Source of the DNA: SKLM01 sp964450435
Lineage (GTDB): Bacteria; Chloroflexota; Anaerolineae; B4-G1
Direction: 5' to 3'
Assembly (NCBI GenBank): GCA_964450435.1
Contig: CAYVCX010000031.1
Location: forward strand, 1-32,356
DNA length: 32,356 bases
The translations under genes were made by a program, and so were the position numbers. Under the pieces are notes generated by a model. That model worked only from the letters and a program-made list of their open reading frames with translations, was not told where the DNA came from and ran no database searches. The stretch's first letter is position 1, and each line of letters opens with the position of its first letter. Shown here piece by piece: positions 8,117 to 16,462 of the stretch.

Positions 8117-8872
8117 TCAGGACCCCCCTTCGTACGTGGCGATCACGTCGTCGGTGATCTCGAGGTTGGAATGAACCTCCTGGACATCATCCAGGTCCTC
8201 CAGAGTCTCGATGACGCGCATCACACGGAGCGTCTCCTTCTTGTCAAGCCTTATGGTGCCGTTGGGCACCATGGTCAGACGAGCCGCCTCGGTGGCGATC
8301 CCGGCTGTGTCCAAGGCGCCTTGCACAGCGGCGAAACGGCTTGGATCGGCGTAGATCTCCAGGAAGTCGTCACCAAACTCGACGTCCTCGGCTCCCGCCT
8401 CCACGGCTACGTCGAAGATGGTCTCTTCGTCGACACCGTCAGGTTTGACGGCGATATATCCCTTGCGCTGGAACTGCCACTGCACGGCTCCGGCTTCGGC
8501 GAGGGTGCCCCCATTTGCGGAGAACGCATTGCGGAGGTCAGAGGCGGTGCGGTTTCTGTTGTCCGTGACGGTATGCACGAGCAGGGCGATGCCGTTTGAG
8601 GCATAGCCTTCGTAGACGACCTCCTCTAGGTCCTCACCCTCGAGCTCACCGATTCCGCGCTTAATCGCGCGCTCGATGTTCTCCTTGGGCATATTGGCGT
8701 CCTTGGCCCGGTCAATGGCCAGACGGAGCTGGATGTTGAACTCCGGGTCGCCGCCTCCCTGGCGCGCCGCCACGGTGATCTCACGGACTAACTTGGTGAA
8801 GACCTTGGCCCGCCGCCGGTCCTCCTTCTTCTTCTGGTGTTTGATATTGGCCCAATGGCTATGCCCGGCCAT
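8117..8872 (-). CDS. yebC: YebC/PmpR-family protein
   Basis: A 251-aa protein beginning MAGHSHWANIKHQKKKED, the hallmark N-terminus of the YebC/TACO1 family. Members were first described as DNA-binding regulators and more recently as translation factors that help ribosomes through difficult stretches such as proline runs. All three expected domains and the full length are present. AGGAGGTG lies 6 nt before the ATG. It is the first gene of a yebC-ruvC-ruvA unit, a very common bacterial order, and has its own promoter at 8929-8957. Confidence 0.96.
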   Translation of the reverse strand: MAGHSHWANIKHQKKKEDRRRAKVFTKLVREITVAARQGGGDPEFNIQLRLAIDRAKDANMPKENIERAIKRGIGELEGEDLEEVVYEGYASNGIALLVHTVTDNRNRTASDLRNAFSANGGTLAEAGAVQWQFQRKGYIAVKPDGVDEETIFDVAVEAGAEDVEFGDDFLEIYADPSRFAAVQGALDTAGIATEAARLTMVPNGTIRLDKKETLRVMRVIETLEDLDDVQEVHSNLEITDDVIATYEGGS

Positions 8873-8928
8873 AACTCACACCTCCTCCCCTGTCGCAATC
8901 TTACTGATTGTGGTTTCCAGCGATTGTT

Positions 8929-8957
8929 ATTGTAGCCGATGTGAACGAGATCTGCAA
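8929..8957 (-). promoter_or_regulatory. Promoter of yebC-ruvC-ruvA
   Basis: On the minus strand TTGCAG (8957-8952) and TACAAT (8934-8929) are separated by 17 bp. The predicted start is about 50 nt before the yebC ATG. Confidence 0.7.
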
Positions 8958-9102
8958 TCGAACACGGGCTCGACAATGGCCTCCGTAGCCGAGGCCCCGG
9001 TGCCTGGCTCAATCTATTCAGGACCGGGAGCGATGATCGGCTGTTCCAGCGAGCCGTTGAGCAGGTCGGGAGGCGGGGCCGCCGTGGTGGTTGAGCAGAG
9101 GG

Positions 9103-9633
9103 CTACGAGGAGAGGTGCCTGGATGACCCAGGGCGTTCTGCCGATTGCCTCCGAAGGCGAACCCATTCCAGGTCGGACTGACTCACGGAGATATTCCCGC
9201 GGTCATCGATGAACCGTTCGGCGCTATCGGCGGGGAAGCGGAGGAGATCAAAGGGCTCACTGCCCTCGAACTCGGCGAGGATTCCCTGGACGGCATCGAT
9301 GAAGGGGGCGAGCCGTGTGTCCCATTTGGCCAGCGCAAAGTGGGTCTCCGGGTAACGCCTGACCAGAGAGTGGATCTTGCCCGGGCCCACCTGACCGGCC
9401 TCGCCCCAGAAGCGGGGGCTGCCGCATGGGTCGAGGGAGACGACGTCAGGCTTGTAGCGGTCGCTGATGGGAGTCTCAACGGTCAGGTCTGGATACTGTG
9501 GTAAATAGAGCGCCCACAGGAATGCCTTCATCAGGACGTGCTCGCGCCGCTCATTGATCCTCTTCACGAAGACGACCTGCTCGCCGTGCGCTCTCATAGT
9601 CCACTTGCGGCGCAGGAACAGCTCTCTAGTCAT
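9103..9633 (-). CDS. YaeQ-like protein, possible PD-(D/E)XK fold
   Basis: A 176-aa protein. The central part (KPDVV at 61-65, WGEAGQ at 76-81, K86, then FALAKW at 99-104) resembles the YaeQ family, which belongs to the PD-(D/E)XK nuclease-like superfamily. D63 and E78 would be the candidate acidic residues. The match is by eye and modest; function is unknown. The ATG lies 3 bp after the stop of the upstream ABC exporter gene, so translation is probably coupled and the gene is the third member of that operon. No separate ribosome binding site is visible beyond the AGGT at the end of the ABC gene. Confidence 0.6.
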   Translation of the reverse strand: MTRELFLRRKWTMRAHGEQVVFVKRINERREHVLMKAFLWALYLPQYPDLTVETPISDRYKPDVVSLDPCGSPRFWGEAGQVGPGKIHSLVRRYPETHFALAKWDTRLAPFIDAVQGILAEFEGSEPFDLLRFPADSAERFIDDRGNISVSQSDLEWVRLRRQSAERPGSSRHLSS

Positions 9634-9636
9634 AGA

Positions 9637-11463
9637 TCATACCTGCCGCCGCCGCTGACCTACTTCCTCGACGTATTCCAGTGACTGGTGGCGGAAGTAG
9701 GTGTCGTACAATTCGGCGTAGTGACCACCTTGAGCCATCAACTCCTCGTGACTTCCCTTCTCGATAATGCTCCCTTCTCTAAGCACGATGATGCGGTCGA
9801 CTGCCCGGACCGTGGAGAGGCGGTGGGCGATCAGGATCGAGGTGCTGCGCTGGAGAATCAGGTCGATAGCCTCCTGGATCTGCATCTCGGTGAAAGGGTC
9901 GACGCTGGCGGTGGCTTCGTCAAGGATGAAGATGGCCGGCGATTGCACCAGGACCCGCATCAGCGCCACCAGTTGGCGCTGGCCCATAGAGAGCCTGCCG
10001 CCGCGCTCACCCACGTAGGTTTCCAGCCCGTTGGGCAGATTGTCTACCCATTCGCCGCTGCCAATACGGCTGGCCATTTCCAAGATGTCGGCCTCGCTCA
10101 GAGCAGGCACTGCGTAGCGGATGTTGTCGGCGACCGTGCCGGAAAAAAGGAAGGGAGATTGGGAGACAAAGCCCAGCTGGCCTCGGTACTGGTGCAAGGC
10201 GAAGCTACGGATATCGTGTCCGTCGATGAGGATCTGACCTCCCTGGAACTCGTAGAATCGCGCGATCAGCTTCGCGATACTGCTCTTGCCGGCACCAGTG
10301 TGCCCAACCAGCGCCACGCTTTCGCCAGCGGGGATGTGCAGGGAGAAGTCCTCCAAGACCTGTTCCTCCCCCGTGTAGCGAAAATCTACGTCATCGAAGC
10401 GAATCTCGCCGGCCAGCTGCCCGGCTGGCCGTGGTTCGATCTGGCGCACCGAAGGTTCGGCGTCGATCAGGGCGAAGATACGCTCGGACGCAGACAGGCC
10501 GGCCTGGAACTGGCTCCAGAAGGCCGCCACGTTGATTAGGGGGAACCAGAACCGGTCCACGGAGCGCAGGAACAGATACCAGTTGCCGACCGAGATCGCC
10601 TGGTCGGCCGTGGTCAGCCCTCCCCAGTAGACCAAGATAGCCGTTGCCACTCCCGACAGGGCGTTGAGGACGGGAAAGACCATCGATAAGGTGAATCCAC
10701 GACGGAGGTTGACCCGGTAGGATCGCTGGTTGACTGCGCTGAACTCGTTGTGAATCGTGGCCTCCTGGCGGAAGATCTTTGCCACAGCGATGCCGGTGAC
10801 AGCTTCCTGGATTGCAGCGTTGACCTCGGCCAGGACCTGGAAGCCCTCCCGCGTCACCCGGCGCGCGATGCGGCGGAATCCCAGGGCCAGGAGAACGACG
10901 AGAGGGGACATGAACAGGACCGCCAAGGTCAGTCGCCAGGAGATCTGGAACAGCCTCACAATCAGGATGAACACCAGGGCCAGTTGGCTCAAGAGATCGG
11001 TGACCAATTGGACGACGTCGGCAAACTGCTCCGTGTCGGACGTGATGCGGCTGATGATGCGTCCTGATCGATACTCGTCGAAGAAGGACATGTCGTGCTG
11101 GATGACCGCGTCGAACGCGGTCTTGCGCAGGGCCCGCACCACGTCACCGATAAGCCGGGCGACGAGGCGACGGCGCAGCCAGTTGCCGGCCCAGTTGAAG
11201 ATGCCTGTGACGAGCACGGCAGCGCCAAGCAGCACCACCGGGCCGAGCGGCATGGAGTCTGTGTCCTGCAGGAGGGCGTCAAGCCCGCGCGCGATGATGA
11301 AGAGCTGCTCGGCCCCGACGAAGGCTATGGCGATGATGGCCGCAGCAATGACCAGGACACGCTTCGTGTGCGGCGCAAAATAGGCAGCAATGCGCCGCAG
11401 CAGCTCTCGATCGCTGTACTCGCGATCGTAGGACTCTCTCTCCAGGCCGTGAAATAGGGACAT
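9637..11463 (-). CDS. ABC exporter half-transporter, catalytically competent partner
   Basis: A 608-aa fusion of a six-helix ABC-exporter membrane domain (about 1-320) and an ATPase domain (about 355-590). Walker A is GHTGAGKSS, Walker B is FILDEATASVD with the catalytic Glu, and the switch is IAHRLS. The signature is LSMGQ rather than LSGGQ. Together with the upstream subunit, whose Walker B Glu is Asp, this gives one consensus and one degenerate ATP site, as in heterodimeric exporters such as BmrCD and TM287/288. Such proteins export drugs, lipids or peptides; the substrate here is unknown. The gene follows its partner by 108 bp and has no clear ribosome binding site. Confidence 0.92.
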   Translation of the reverse strand: MSLFHGLERESYDREYSDRELLRRIAAYFAPHTKRVLVIAAAIIAIAFVGAEQLFIIARGLDALLQDTDSMPLGPVVLLGAAVLVTGIFNWAGNWLRRRLVARLIGDVVRALRKTAFDAVIQHDMSFFDEYRSGRIISRITSDTEQFADVVQLVTDLLSQLALVFILIVRLFQISWRLTLAVLFMSPLVVLLALGFRRIARRVTREGFQVLAEVNAAIQEAVTGIAVAKIFRQEATIHNEFSAVNQRSYRVNLRRGFTLSMVFPVLNALSGVATAILVYWGGLTTADQAISVGNWYLFLRSVDRFWFPLINVAAFWSQFQAGLSASERIFALIDAEPSVRQIEPRPAGQLAGEIRFDDVDFRYTGEEQVLEDFSLHIPAGESVALVGHTGAGKSSIAKLIARFYEFQGGQILIDGHDIRSFALHQYRGQLGFVSQSPFLFSGTVADNIRYAVPALSEADILEMASRIGSGEWVDNLPNGLETYVGERGGRLSMGQRQLVALMRVLVQSPAIFILDEATASVDPFTEMQIQEAIDLILQRSTSILIAHRLSTVRAVDRIIVLREGSIIEKGSHEELMAQGGHYAELYDTYFRHQSLEYVEEVGQRRRQV

Positions 11464-11491
11464 GGTTAGTGCGAGACAGTGGACGGCAGGT

Positions 11492-11512
11492 GCGCGCGAG
11501 ATGATCGCGCGC
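11492..11512 (-). other. Strong hairpin between the two ABC genes
   Basis: Perfect 8-bp stem GCGCGCGA/TCGCGCGC with a 5-nt loop in the 108-bp space between the two exporter genes. No T-run follows on either strand, so it is not a typical terminator. It may stabilise mRNA or tune relative expression. Confidence 0.6.
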
Positions 11513-11571
11513 CCTCGTCTGTGTTGCGAGAGACCGCAATCGGCGCCACAATCTTCCCGCCCCCAAGCTGT

Positions 11572-13362
11572 CTAACGGTCATACCGGGCAAAGATATTGC
11601 GGTAGGCTGGGGATTCTGCCATAAGCTCCTCATGGGTTCCCACTGCTGCAACCGTTCCTCGGCGCATCACAATGATGAGATCGGCCCAGCGGATCTGGGA
11701 TAGCCTATGTGTGATAAGGAAGGTGGTCCGTCCCTCGGCGGCTTGCTCGATGGCTTGCTGAATGCGATCCTCGGTCTCGCTGTCGATGGCGCTGGTTGCG
11801 TCGTCCAGGATGAGGATGGCGGGCTCCGTAAGGAACGCACGGGCGATGGCCAGTCGCTGGGCCTGGCCACCGGAGAGAGTGGCTCCACGCTCGCCGATGA
11901 CGGTGTCGTAGCCCTCGTCAAGGCGAGTAATAAACGCGTGTGCCTGAGCGGCCTTCGCCGCCTCGACGATGTCGCGGCGGTCGGCGTCGGGACATCCGAA
12001 GGCGATGTTCTCCTTGATGGGGCGCGAGAAGAGAAAGATGTCCTGTTCAATGGTCGAAACCTGACGCCGGAGGGCATCTAGATTCCAGCTGCGCACGTCC
12101 ACACCGTCGATGAGGATGCGGCCCTCGTCAACGTCGTATATCCGACTGATCAGTTTGGCTACCGTGCTCTTTCCGGACCCAGTCTGGCCCACAATCGCCA
12201 CAGTCTGCCCGGGTATGACGTCAAAGCTGACGCCCCTCAGCACCACGTCTTCGTCCTCCAGAGAGCATTCCTCACCCGGAGGATCGTAGCAAAATGCGAC
12301 GTCCTGGAAGGTGACGCCTCCCTCCATCGGGGCCTGGTATCCAGACACGTTCTGATCCAGCTCCGTCTCGTAGTTGATCAACTCCAAGATGCGGCGTGCA
12401 CTGGCCATCCCCGATGAGACACGGGAATAGGCGAACTGGGCGGCGAAGGTGGGGAAGCCGAACAGGAGCAACAGGCCGTTGAATGAAACCACGCTATCCA
12501 GCCCGATAGCGCCGACTCGGAACAGCAACAGGCTGTGGAAGAATCCCAGGCCCTGCACGAGTCCAAGCAGCAGTAATGGGATGAACCGCGCCTCGATGTC
12601 CCCTTGCCTGACATAGGCGTCGCGCCACGTGGTCACCTTCCCTGTGAAGCGATCGCTTTCGAAGCCCTCCTGAGCTGCTCCCTTCACCGTCTCGATTCCA
12701 TCGATGGCTTCGGCGAGGGTGGTGTTCATATCGCCGAACTCTTGACGGACGCGTTCCGTCGCTGGGCGGAGCTGGCGCAGATAGTCGCGCACGGCGAATG
12801 CGTAGGCCACCAAGTAGAGAAAGGGGGATACGATGAGCTGAGGGTGGATCGACGGCGCGACGACGAGGGGCATCAGCAAGAAGTTGGCGGATCCGATAAC
12901 GAGATTGACCCCCGGGTTGAACATCAAGTTGATCTGCCGCACGTCGTTTGTCGCTCGGGCCATCAAGTCACCGGTCGGCTGCTGGTCGTGGAATGACATG
13001 CTCTTGCCGATAAGGCTTGCGTACAGCTCGTCGCGGATGTCCCGCTCCAGGCGCTGTCCCAGCACCTCGCTGGACCAGTTGCGCATGAGCTGGAGGACGA
13101 GGCCTCGAAAGAGCTGCGATCCCGCCACCAGGGCGGCAGCCATCGTGAGCCCCTGAAGATCGGGGGGGCTGGCTGCGACGGCGTTGACGGCGCGACCGAT
13201 GAGAAGCTGCATGGCGGCTGCCAACGCGGCGTTCCCCACGGCCCCAACGAGTATACCGGCGACGAACAGCTTGTGCCGCTTGACGTGCGACAGGATCCAG
13301 TAGACCGGGCCGCGCCGGTCTGTCTCCCACTCTCGTGAGATTTCGAACTCACTGACGGTCAT
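11572..13362 (-). CDS. ABC exporter half-transporter, degenerate-site partner
   Basis: A 596-aa protein with an N-terminal exporter membrane domain (about 25-320) and a C-terminal ATPase domain. Walker A is GQTGSGKST, the signature is canonical LSGGQ, and the switch is ITHRLS. Walker B reads ILILDDATSAID: the catalytic Glu is replaced by Asp. In heterodimeric exporters this marks the subunit that provides the degenerate site, completed by the altered signature (LSMGQ) of the partner encoded downstream. It probably exports a hydrophobic compound. It is the first gene of the operon, with a promoter at 13583-13611 and a leader of about 210 nt containing a strong hairpin 20 nt before the ATG. The ribosome binding site (GTGAG) is weak. 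Confidence 0.92.
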   Translation of the reverse strand: MTVSEFEISREWETDRRGPVYWILSHVKRHKLFVAGILVGAVGNAALAAAMQLLIGRAVNAVAASPPDLQGLTMAAALVAGSQLFRGLVLQLMRNWSSEVLGQRLERDIRDELYASLIGKSMSFHDQQPTGDLMARATNDVRQINLMFNPGVNLVIGSANFLLMPLVVAPSIHPQLIVSPFLYLVAYAFAVRDYLRQLRPATERVRQEFGDMNTTLAEAIDGIETVKGAAQEGFESDRFTGKVTTWRDAYVRQGDIEARFIPLLLLGLVQGLGFFHSLLLFRVGAIGLDSVVSFNGLLLLFGFPTFAAQFAYSRVSSGMASARRILELINYETELDQNVSGYQAPMEGGVTFQDVAFCYDPPGEECSLEDEDVVLRGVSFDVIPGQTVAIVGQTGSGKSTVAKLISRIYDVDEGRILIDGVDVRSWNLDALRRQVSTIEQDIFLFSRPIKENIAFGCPDADRRDIVEAAKAAQAHAFITRLDEGYDTVIGERGATLSGGQAQRLAIARAFLTEPAILILDDATSAIDSETEDRIQQAIEQAAEGRTTFLITHRLSQIRWADLIIVMRRGTVAAVGTHEELMAESPAYRNIFARYDR

Positions 13363-13582
13363 AGCAACTCACGCATAGCGAGAGCCACCCTCCGAGACGC
13401 GGGTGGCTCAACCAGACTCATCGGTCTTTGCGGCACGATATGGGCAAGAGCCGGGCACAGGGCCGAGGCAACTTGGGCGAACTCTCACCTCGGTTTCACA
13501 GCAGACAACCCGTCGATGTCCTTCGTTGGAGGCTGCGGTCACGACAGCCCCGGGTAAGACGGCCTCTTTCGAAGTGACGTGT
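13363..13582 (-). promoter_or_regulatory. Long structured 5' leader of the ABC operon
   Basis: About 210 untranslated nt lie between the predicted start near 13576 and the ATG. A perfect 9-bp stem GAGCCACCC/GGGTGGCTC with a 10-nt loop occupies 13382-13409, ending 20 nt before the start codon. A second pairing, CCGAGG/CCTCGG, is visible further upstream. No T-run follows the hairpin. I recognise no known riboswitch class. The stretch from 13612 to 13772, back to the glycoside hydrolase gene, holds nothing I can name. Confidence 0.5.
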
Positions 13583-13611
13583 AGTCTACCGGCAAAGGAG
13601 GACTGTGTCAA
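13583..13611 (-). promoter_or_regulatory. Promoter of the ABC exporter operon
   Basis: On the minus strand TTGACA (13611-13606) and TAGACT (13588-13583) are separated by 17 bp. It is the only good promoter match in the 410-bp space before the first ABC gene. Confidence 0.72.
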
Positions 13612-13772
13612 GGAGAGAGGCGGGATGGGCATCGATCGGCACGAGCCGGGCTGCATTCGTCCCAACACCCGTGGCACTGCCCACAGAGATCTCGACCACG
13701 GTCCTCCAGTTCCTGCAAGACGAGGCCGGCTTGGCTCAGCGTGGAGTTGCTCAGCTGTGTCGCTGGCCACAG

Positions 13773-14954
13773 TCACCGGGCATTGCCCGTGTACTCCTGC
13801 ACCTCAAGATAGATCACCTTGGGTTGGAAATCCGCGGTCACGAAGGTGTAGTGATCCTGAGGGCTGTACGTTGGCGCAGGGTAGCGGAAGGCCCACATCG
13901 CCACCGCCTGGCACCACGGCCAATGCTGCCGCGCCCACTCGTAGGCATCGACGGTGTACTGAATGCGCTCAGCGGGGGTCACAGCGCCTGTCCATCGGGG
14001 GTGGTCATTCCAGCCTGCCTCGGTGACGTAGACCGGCTTGGCACCATCGTCGTACGCGAGCATCATTTCCCGGAGGAGCTCAACACGCCGGTAGTTGATC
14101 ACGTCTGGTGCCGGTGGCTCCTCCGCCGGAGAGGTCTGACCATAGGCGTGAACGGCCAGCGCGTCGAAGTAGGGGCTGGCTCCTGCCTCGTACATGCGCT
14201 CCAGGAAGGCCAGATCGGTCATGCCGGTAATGCTTCCTTCGGGCTCCAGTGTCGGAGCCAGCGCACCGGCCATCACCACGACGTCGGGGTTGGCCGCTCG
14301 CGCACGGGGATAGACCTCGCGCAGCAGGTCCACGTATCCTTCCGGGTCCGCCAGGCGGTACCCCCACTCGAAACTGAGGTTGGGTTCGTTCCAGACGATG
14401 ATGTGATGGATGCGCCCTCGATAGCGGGCGACGAAGCGGGCCACGAAATCGGCGAACTCGGCATAGTGTTCACGGTCCAGGTGGGTCAGCGTCGTCGTCT
14501 GGTCGGCCGCGCTGCCTGGATCTGCGGGCCGGGCCCAAGATGGCACCCAGCCGAGCCGGGCGATCACGGTGAGGCCCTGGTTCTGAGCGTGTTGGATCAC
14601 CGTGTCGGTGTGGTCCCAAGTGAACCTGCCTTCCTGCGGCTCGATGTAAGGCCATGGAAAGAACTCGACGATCCAGGGGGTGCCCATCTCACGCACCATC
14701 CGCAATGAACGCTGTATCTTCCACGTCTCTACCTCGTCGGTGAGACGGGTGTGGACCCCGGCGACAGGATTCGTGGTGGTCACCTGCTGAGGTGGATCCG
14801 GCACAACCAGAACGCGGGGGGGACGCACGGCGTGCAAGATGAAGACGGCCAGCAGGAGCCGAAGGACGTTGCGTAGGCCAATCCGGTGGAGCAAGGTGAG
14901 CGTCACATCGGGAAGGCTCTTCCAGAGTGCACCAGCGCGTTCAACAGGCTTCAT
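13773..14954 (-). CDS. Membrane-anchored clan GH-A glycoside hydrolase-like protein
   Basis: A 393-aa protein. A hydrophobic stretch at about residues 26-42 is a signal anchor, so the catalytic domain should face outward. The rest reads as a TIM-barrel glycoside hydrolase of clan A, resembling GH39/GH5-type enzymes. VWNEPN supplies the acid/base E190 and VTEAGW supplies the nucleophile E312. The exact family and substrate are not clear; plant or microbial polysaccharide is likely. The ATG at 14954 was chosen because the longer frame from 15053 would run through tRNA-Asn and its terminator. The start lies only about 25 nt after that terminator's T-rich tract, and no promoter fits between, so expression may depend on readthrough. 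No good ribosome binding site is visible. Confidence 0.82.
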   Translation of the reverse strand: MKPVERAGALWKSLPDVTLTLLHRIGLRNVLRLLLAVFILHAVRPPRVLVVPDPPQQVTTTNPVAGVHTRLTDEVETWKIQRSLRMVREMGTPWIVEFFPWPYIEPQEGRFTWDHTDTVIQHAQNQGLTVIARLGWVPSWARPADPGSAADQTTTLTHLDREHYAEFADFVARFVARYRGRIHHIIVWNEPNLSFEWGYRLADPEGYVDLLREVYPRARAANPDVVVMAGALAPTLEPEGSITGMTDLAFLERMYEAGASPYFDALAVHAYGQTSPAEEPPAPDVINYRRVELLREMMLAYDDGAKPVYVTEAGWNDHPRWTGAVTPAERIQYTVDAYEWARQHWPWCQAVAMWAFRYPAPTYSPQDHYTFVTADFQPKVIYLEVQEYTGNAR

Positions 14955-14978
14955 GATCGGAGGATCGAGGTTGGTGAG

Positions 14979-15010
14979 GAAAAGAAGAAGAGGGAAGCGC
15001 CGCTTCCCTC
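14979..15010 (-). terminator. Rho-independent terminator after tRNA-Asn
   Basis: On the minus strand a perfect 9-bp stem GAGGGAAGC/GCTTCCCTC with a 3-nt loop is followed by the T-rich tract TTCTTCTTTT. It lies 17 nt after the tRNA. Confidence 0.85.
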
Positions 15011-15026
15011 CGCACCAGGCCTGCAG

Positions 15027-15098
15027 CTCCTCGGGGAGGATTTGAACCTCCAACCTACCGGTTAACAGCCGGCCGCTCTACCCTTGAGCTACCGAGGA
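15027..15098 (-). tRNA. tRNA-Asn (anticodon GTT)
   Basis: A 72-nt cloverleaf. The acceptor TCCTCGG pairs with CCGAGGA, the discriminator is G, the T-arm is GGAGG/CCTCC, and the anticodon stem GCCGG/CCGGT closes the loop CTGTTAA, giving GTT. The U1-A72 pair and G73 are usual for tRNA-Asn. It has its own promoter and terminator. Confidence 0.94.
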
Positions 15099-15114
15099 TT
15101 GTCTCACGCGAGTT

Positions 15115-15142
15115 ATTATACTCGGCGGTGTGTGTCTGTCAA
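15115..15142 (-). promoter_or_regulatory. Consensus promoter of tRNA-Asn
   Basis: On the minus strand TTGACA (15142-15137) and TATAAT (15120-15115) are both perfect consensus boxes with a 16-bp spacer. Transcription would begin about 10 nt before the tRNA. Confidence 0.92.
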
Positions 15143-15159
15143 GTTTTCGTCTTCATCCC

Positions 15160-15187
15160 TTGCACCAGACTGCTGGGGTGGTATATT
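15160..15187 (+). promoter_or_regulatory. Promoter of the methyltransferase gene
   Basis: TTGCAC (15160-15165) and TATATT (15182-15187) with a 16-bp spacer. It diverges from the tRNA-Asn promoter, with the two -35 boxes 17 bp apart. Its predicted start near 15194 supports translation from 15226/15229 and not from an earlier in-frame ATG at 15130. Confidence 0.6.
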
Positions 15188-15228
15188 GGTCCTGTGGATA
15201 TCGGTGTGCTGATTCGTCAACTGCGGTG

Positions 15229-15936
15229 ATGCTGTCCAGGGATCGACAGGAATGGTATCGTCAACGTTATGGCGAGATGCGTCCCGCCTGGCGGCCCAGC
15301 AGCCACGTCTATTTGGAGTTGGTGGCAAGAGGCCTCACCCGCGGGGCTCGCGTGCTCGACCTGGGATGCGGACGGGGTGGGGTCATGGAACGGCTTTATC
15401 GGCGAGCGAGCTTGGTGGTGGGAATCGACCCGGACTGGGGGTCGCTGCGCGAGCATCGAGCGCCAGCGCTGACTCTGGCGTGCGGTGTCGCGGGGGCGCT
15501 TCCCCACGCTGACGCTAGCTTTGATCTGGTCTGTTGTTCCTGGGTACTGGAGCATTTGACAGAGCCCGGCAACGCATTTGGAGAGATAGGGCGGGTGCTG
15601 AGGAGCGGCGGGCGATTCGTGTTTCTGACACCGAATTCGTGCCACCCTCTGCTGATACTCAATCGAGCCCTGGGGTGGACGCGAGGACGGCTCGTCGATC
15701 AGTTGTATGATCGCGACGCAGTGGACGTCTTTCCCGCACGCTACCGCGCTAACTCGGCGATGCGGATTGAGCGGCTGGCGCGGCGGGCAGGCCTGAGGCG
15801 CACCTCGCTTCAGTTCATCGGGGATCCCACTTACCTGGCCTTCAACGAACCTCTGTTCCGTCTGGCCTGTCTTCTGGAACGAATCACTCCGCGGCGGATG
15901 CGCGTGCATCTGGTTGGGGAGTACGTGGCGACCTAG
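15229..15936 (+). CDS. Class I SAM-dependent methyltransferase
   Basis: A 235-aa protein with the class I methyltransferase fold. Motif I VLDLGCGRGG (about 42-51) binds the SAM methionine moiety. GIDPD carries the acidic residue for the ribose, LPHADASFDLV is the motif II region, and LEHLTEPGNAFGEIGRVLRSGG is followed by a typical strand. It belongs to the broad Methyltransf_11/UbiE-like group; the acceptor substrate is unknown. The start is taken at ATG 15229 (GTG 15226 is equally possible) because an earlier ATG at 15130 lies upstream of the predicted promoter. No clear ribosome binding site. It stands alone between tRNA-Asn and uvrC. Confidence 0.85.
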   Translation: MLSRDRQEWYRQRYGEMRPAWRPSSHVYLELVARGLTRGARVLDLGCGRGGVMERLYRRASLVVGIDPDWGSLREHRAPALTLACGVAGALPHADASFDLVCCSWVLEHLTEPGNAFGEIGRVLRSGGRFVFLTPNSCHPLLILNRALGWTRGRLVDQLYDRDAVDVFPARYRANSAMRIERLARRAGLRRTSLQFIGDPTYLAFNEPLFRLACLLERITPRRMRVHLVGEYVAT

Positions 15937-16394
15937 CGGCGCCTGCTGCTTTCTCATCTGTGTTCGTCGCTCCAGGCGGCGCTGAACAACTTTGATCTCT
16001 GACCATTTGAGCCTCGATGCCATTCATTTGGCGCATCGAGTGGTTCAAGCCGGGCTCCCGCCTGATTATCCCTCGCACCTCTGCGCGCACAGAGAGGAGT
16101 GTGGCCAGGAGGACTGTTTCAGCGCTGGACCCCTTGCTGACCCCGTTCAGCTCTCGTATCTGGCTGGTCTCGAGTTGCGCCGCATCCTGGCAGTGCGTGA
16201 ACCACGGAAGAGTCAGCAGCAGGGGAGGACGCGCGGTTAGCAAGAGGGCTCCAGAACGCCCCCGGAGAACCGGGTAAGCCGGCCCTCGCTATTGACTTCG
16301 AGCGAGCTTGCGGTGAACGGTGCTGAGCAGCTGCTGCGGCGATGGGCCCAAGCACCCTGGCTGGCGTGGTTGAAGGGTCCTGTGTCTCGTTGCC
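15937..16394 (+). other. Gene-free stretch before uvrC
   Basis: About 460 bp without a convincing gene on either strand. The open frames have no ribosome binding site and no recognisable motif. One hairpin is visible, CTCGATGC/GCATCGAG from about 16013. The stretch ends at the uvrC promoter. Confidence 0.45.
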
Positions 16395-16423
16395 TTGCCG
16401 TCCGCCCGCCGGTGCGTTAGAAT
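16395..16423 (+). promoter_or_regulatory. Promoter of uvrC
   Basis: TTGCCG (16395-16400) and TAGAAT (16418-16423) with a 17-bp spacer. Transcription would start near 16430, after the in-frame GTG at 16424, which argues for a later translation start. Confidence 0.6.
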
Positions 16424-16462
16424 GTGAATACGGTGGCGGGAAGCACAACTGTGACGAGCGAT

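Noticed and set aside
13363..13582. A second T-box or fluoride-type riboswitch before the ABC operon
   Set aside because: There is no GGTGGTACC-like core and no matching consensus; only hairpins can be supported.
13403..14708. Plus-strand frames of 207 and 367 codons
   Set aside because: Antisense to the glycoside hydrolase and its downstream spacer, with no family match; the minus-strand protein has clear catalytic motifs.
14955..15053. N-terminal extension of the glycoside hydrolase
   Set aside because: It would overlap tRNA-Asn and its terminator.
15130..15228. N-terminal extension of the methyltransferase
   Set aside because: It lies over both divergent promoters and does not resemble the start of a methyltransferase.
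16017..16277. 86-codon frame before uvrC
   Set aside because: No ribosome binding site and Ser/Arg-rich content typical of chance frames in GC-rich DNA.
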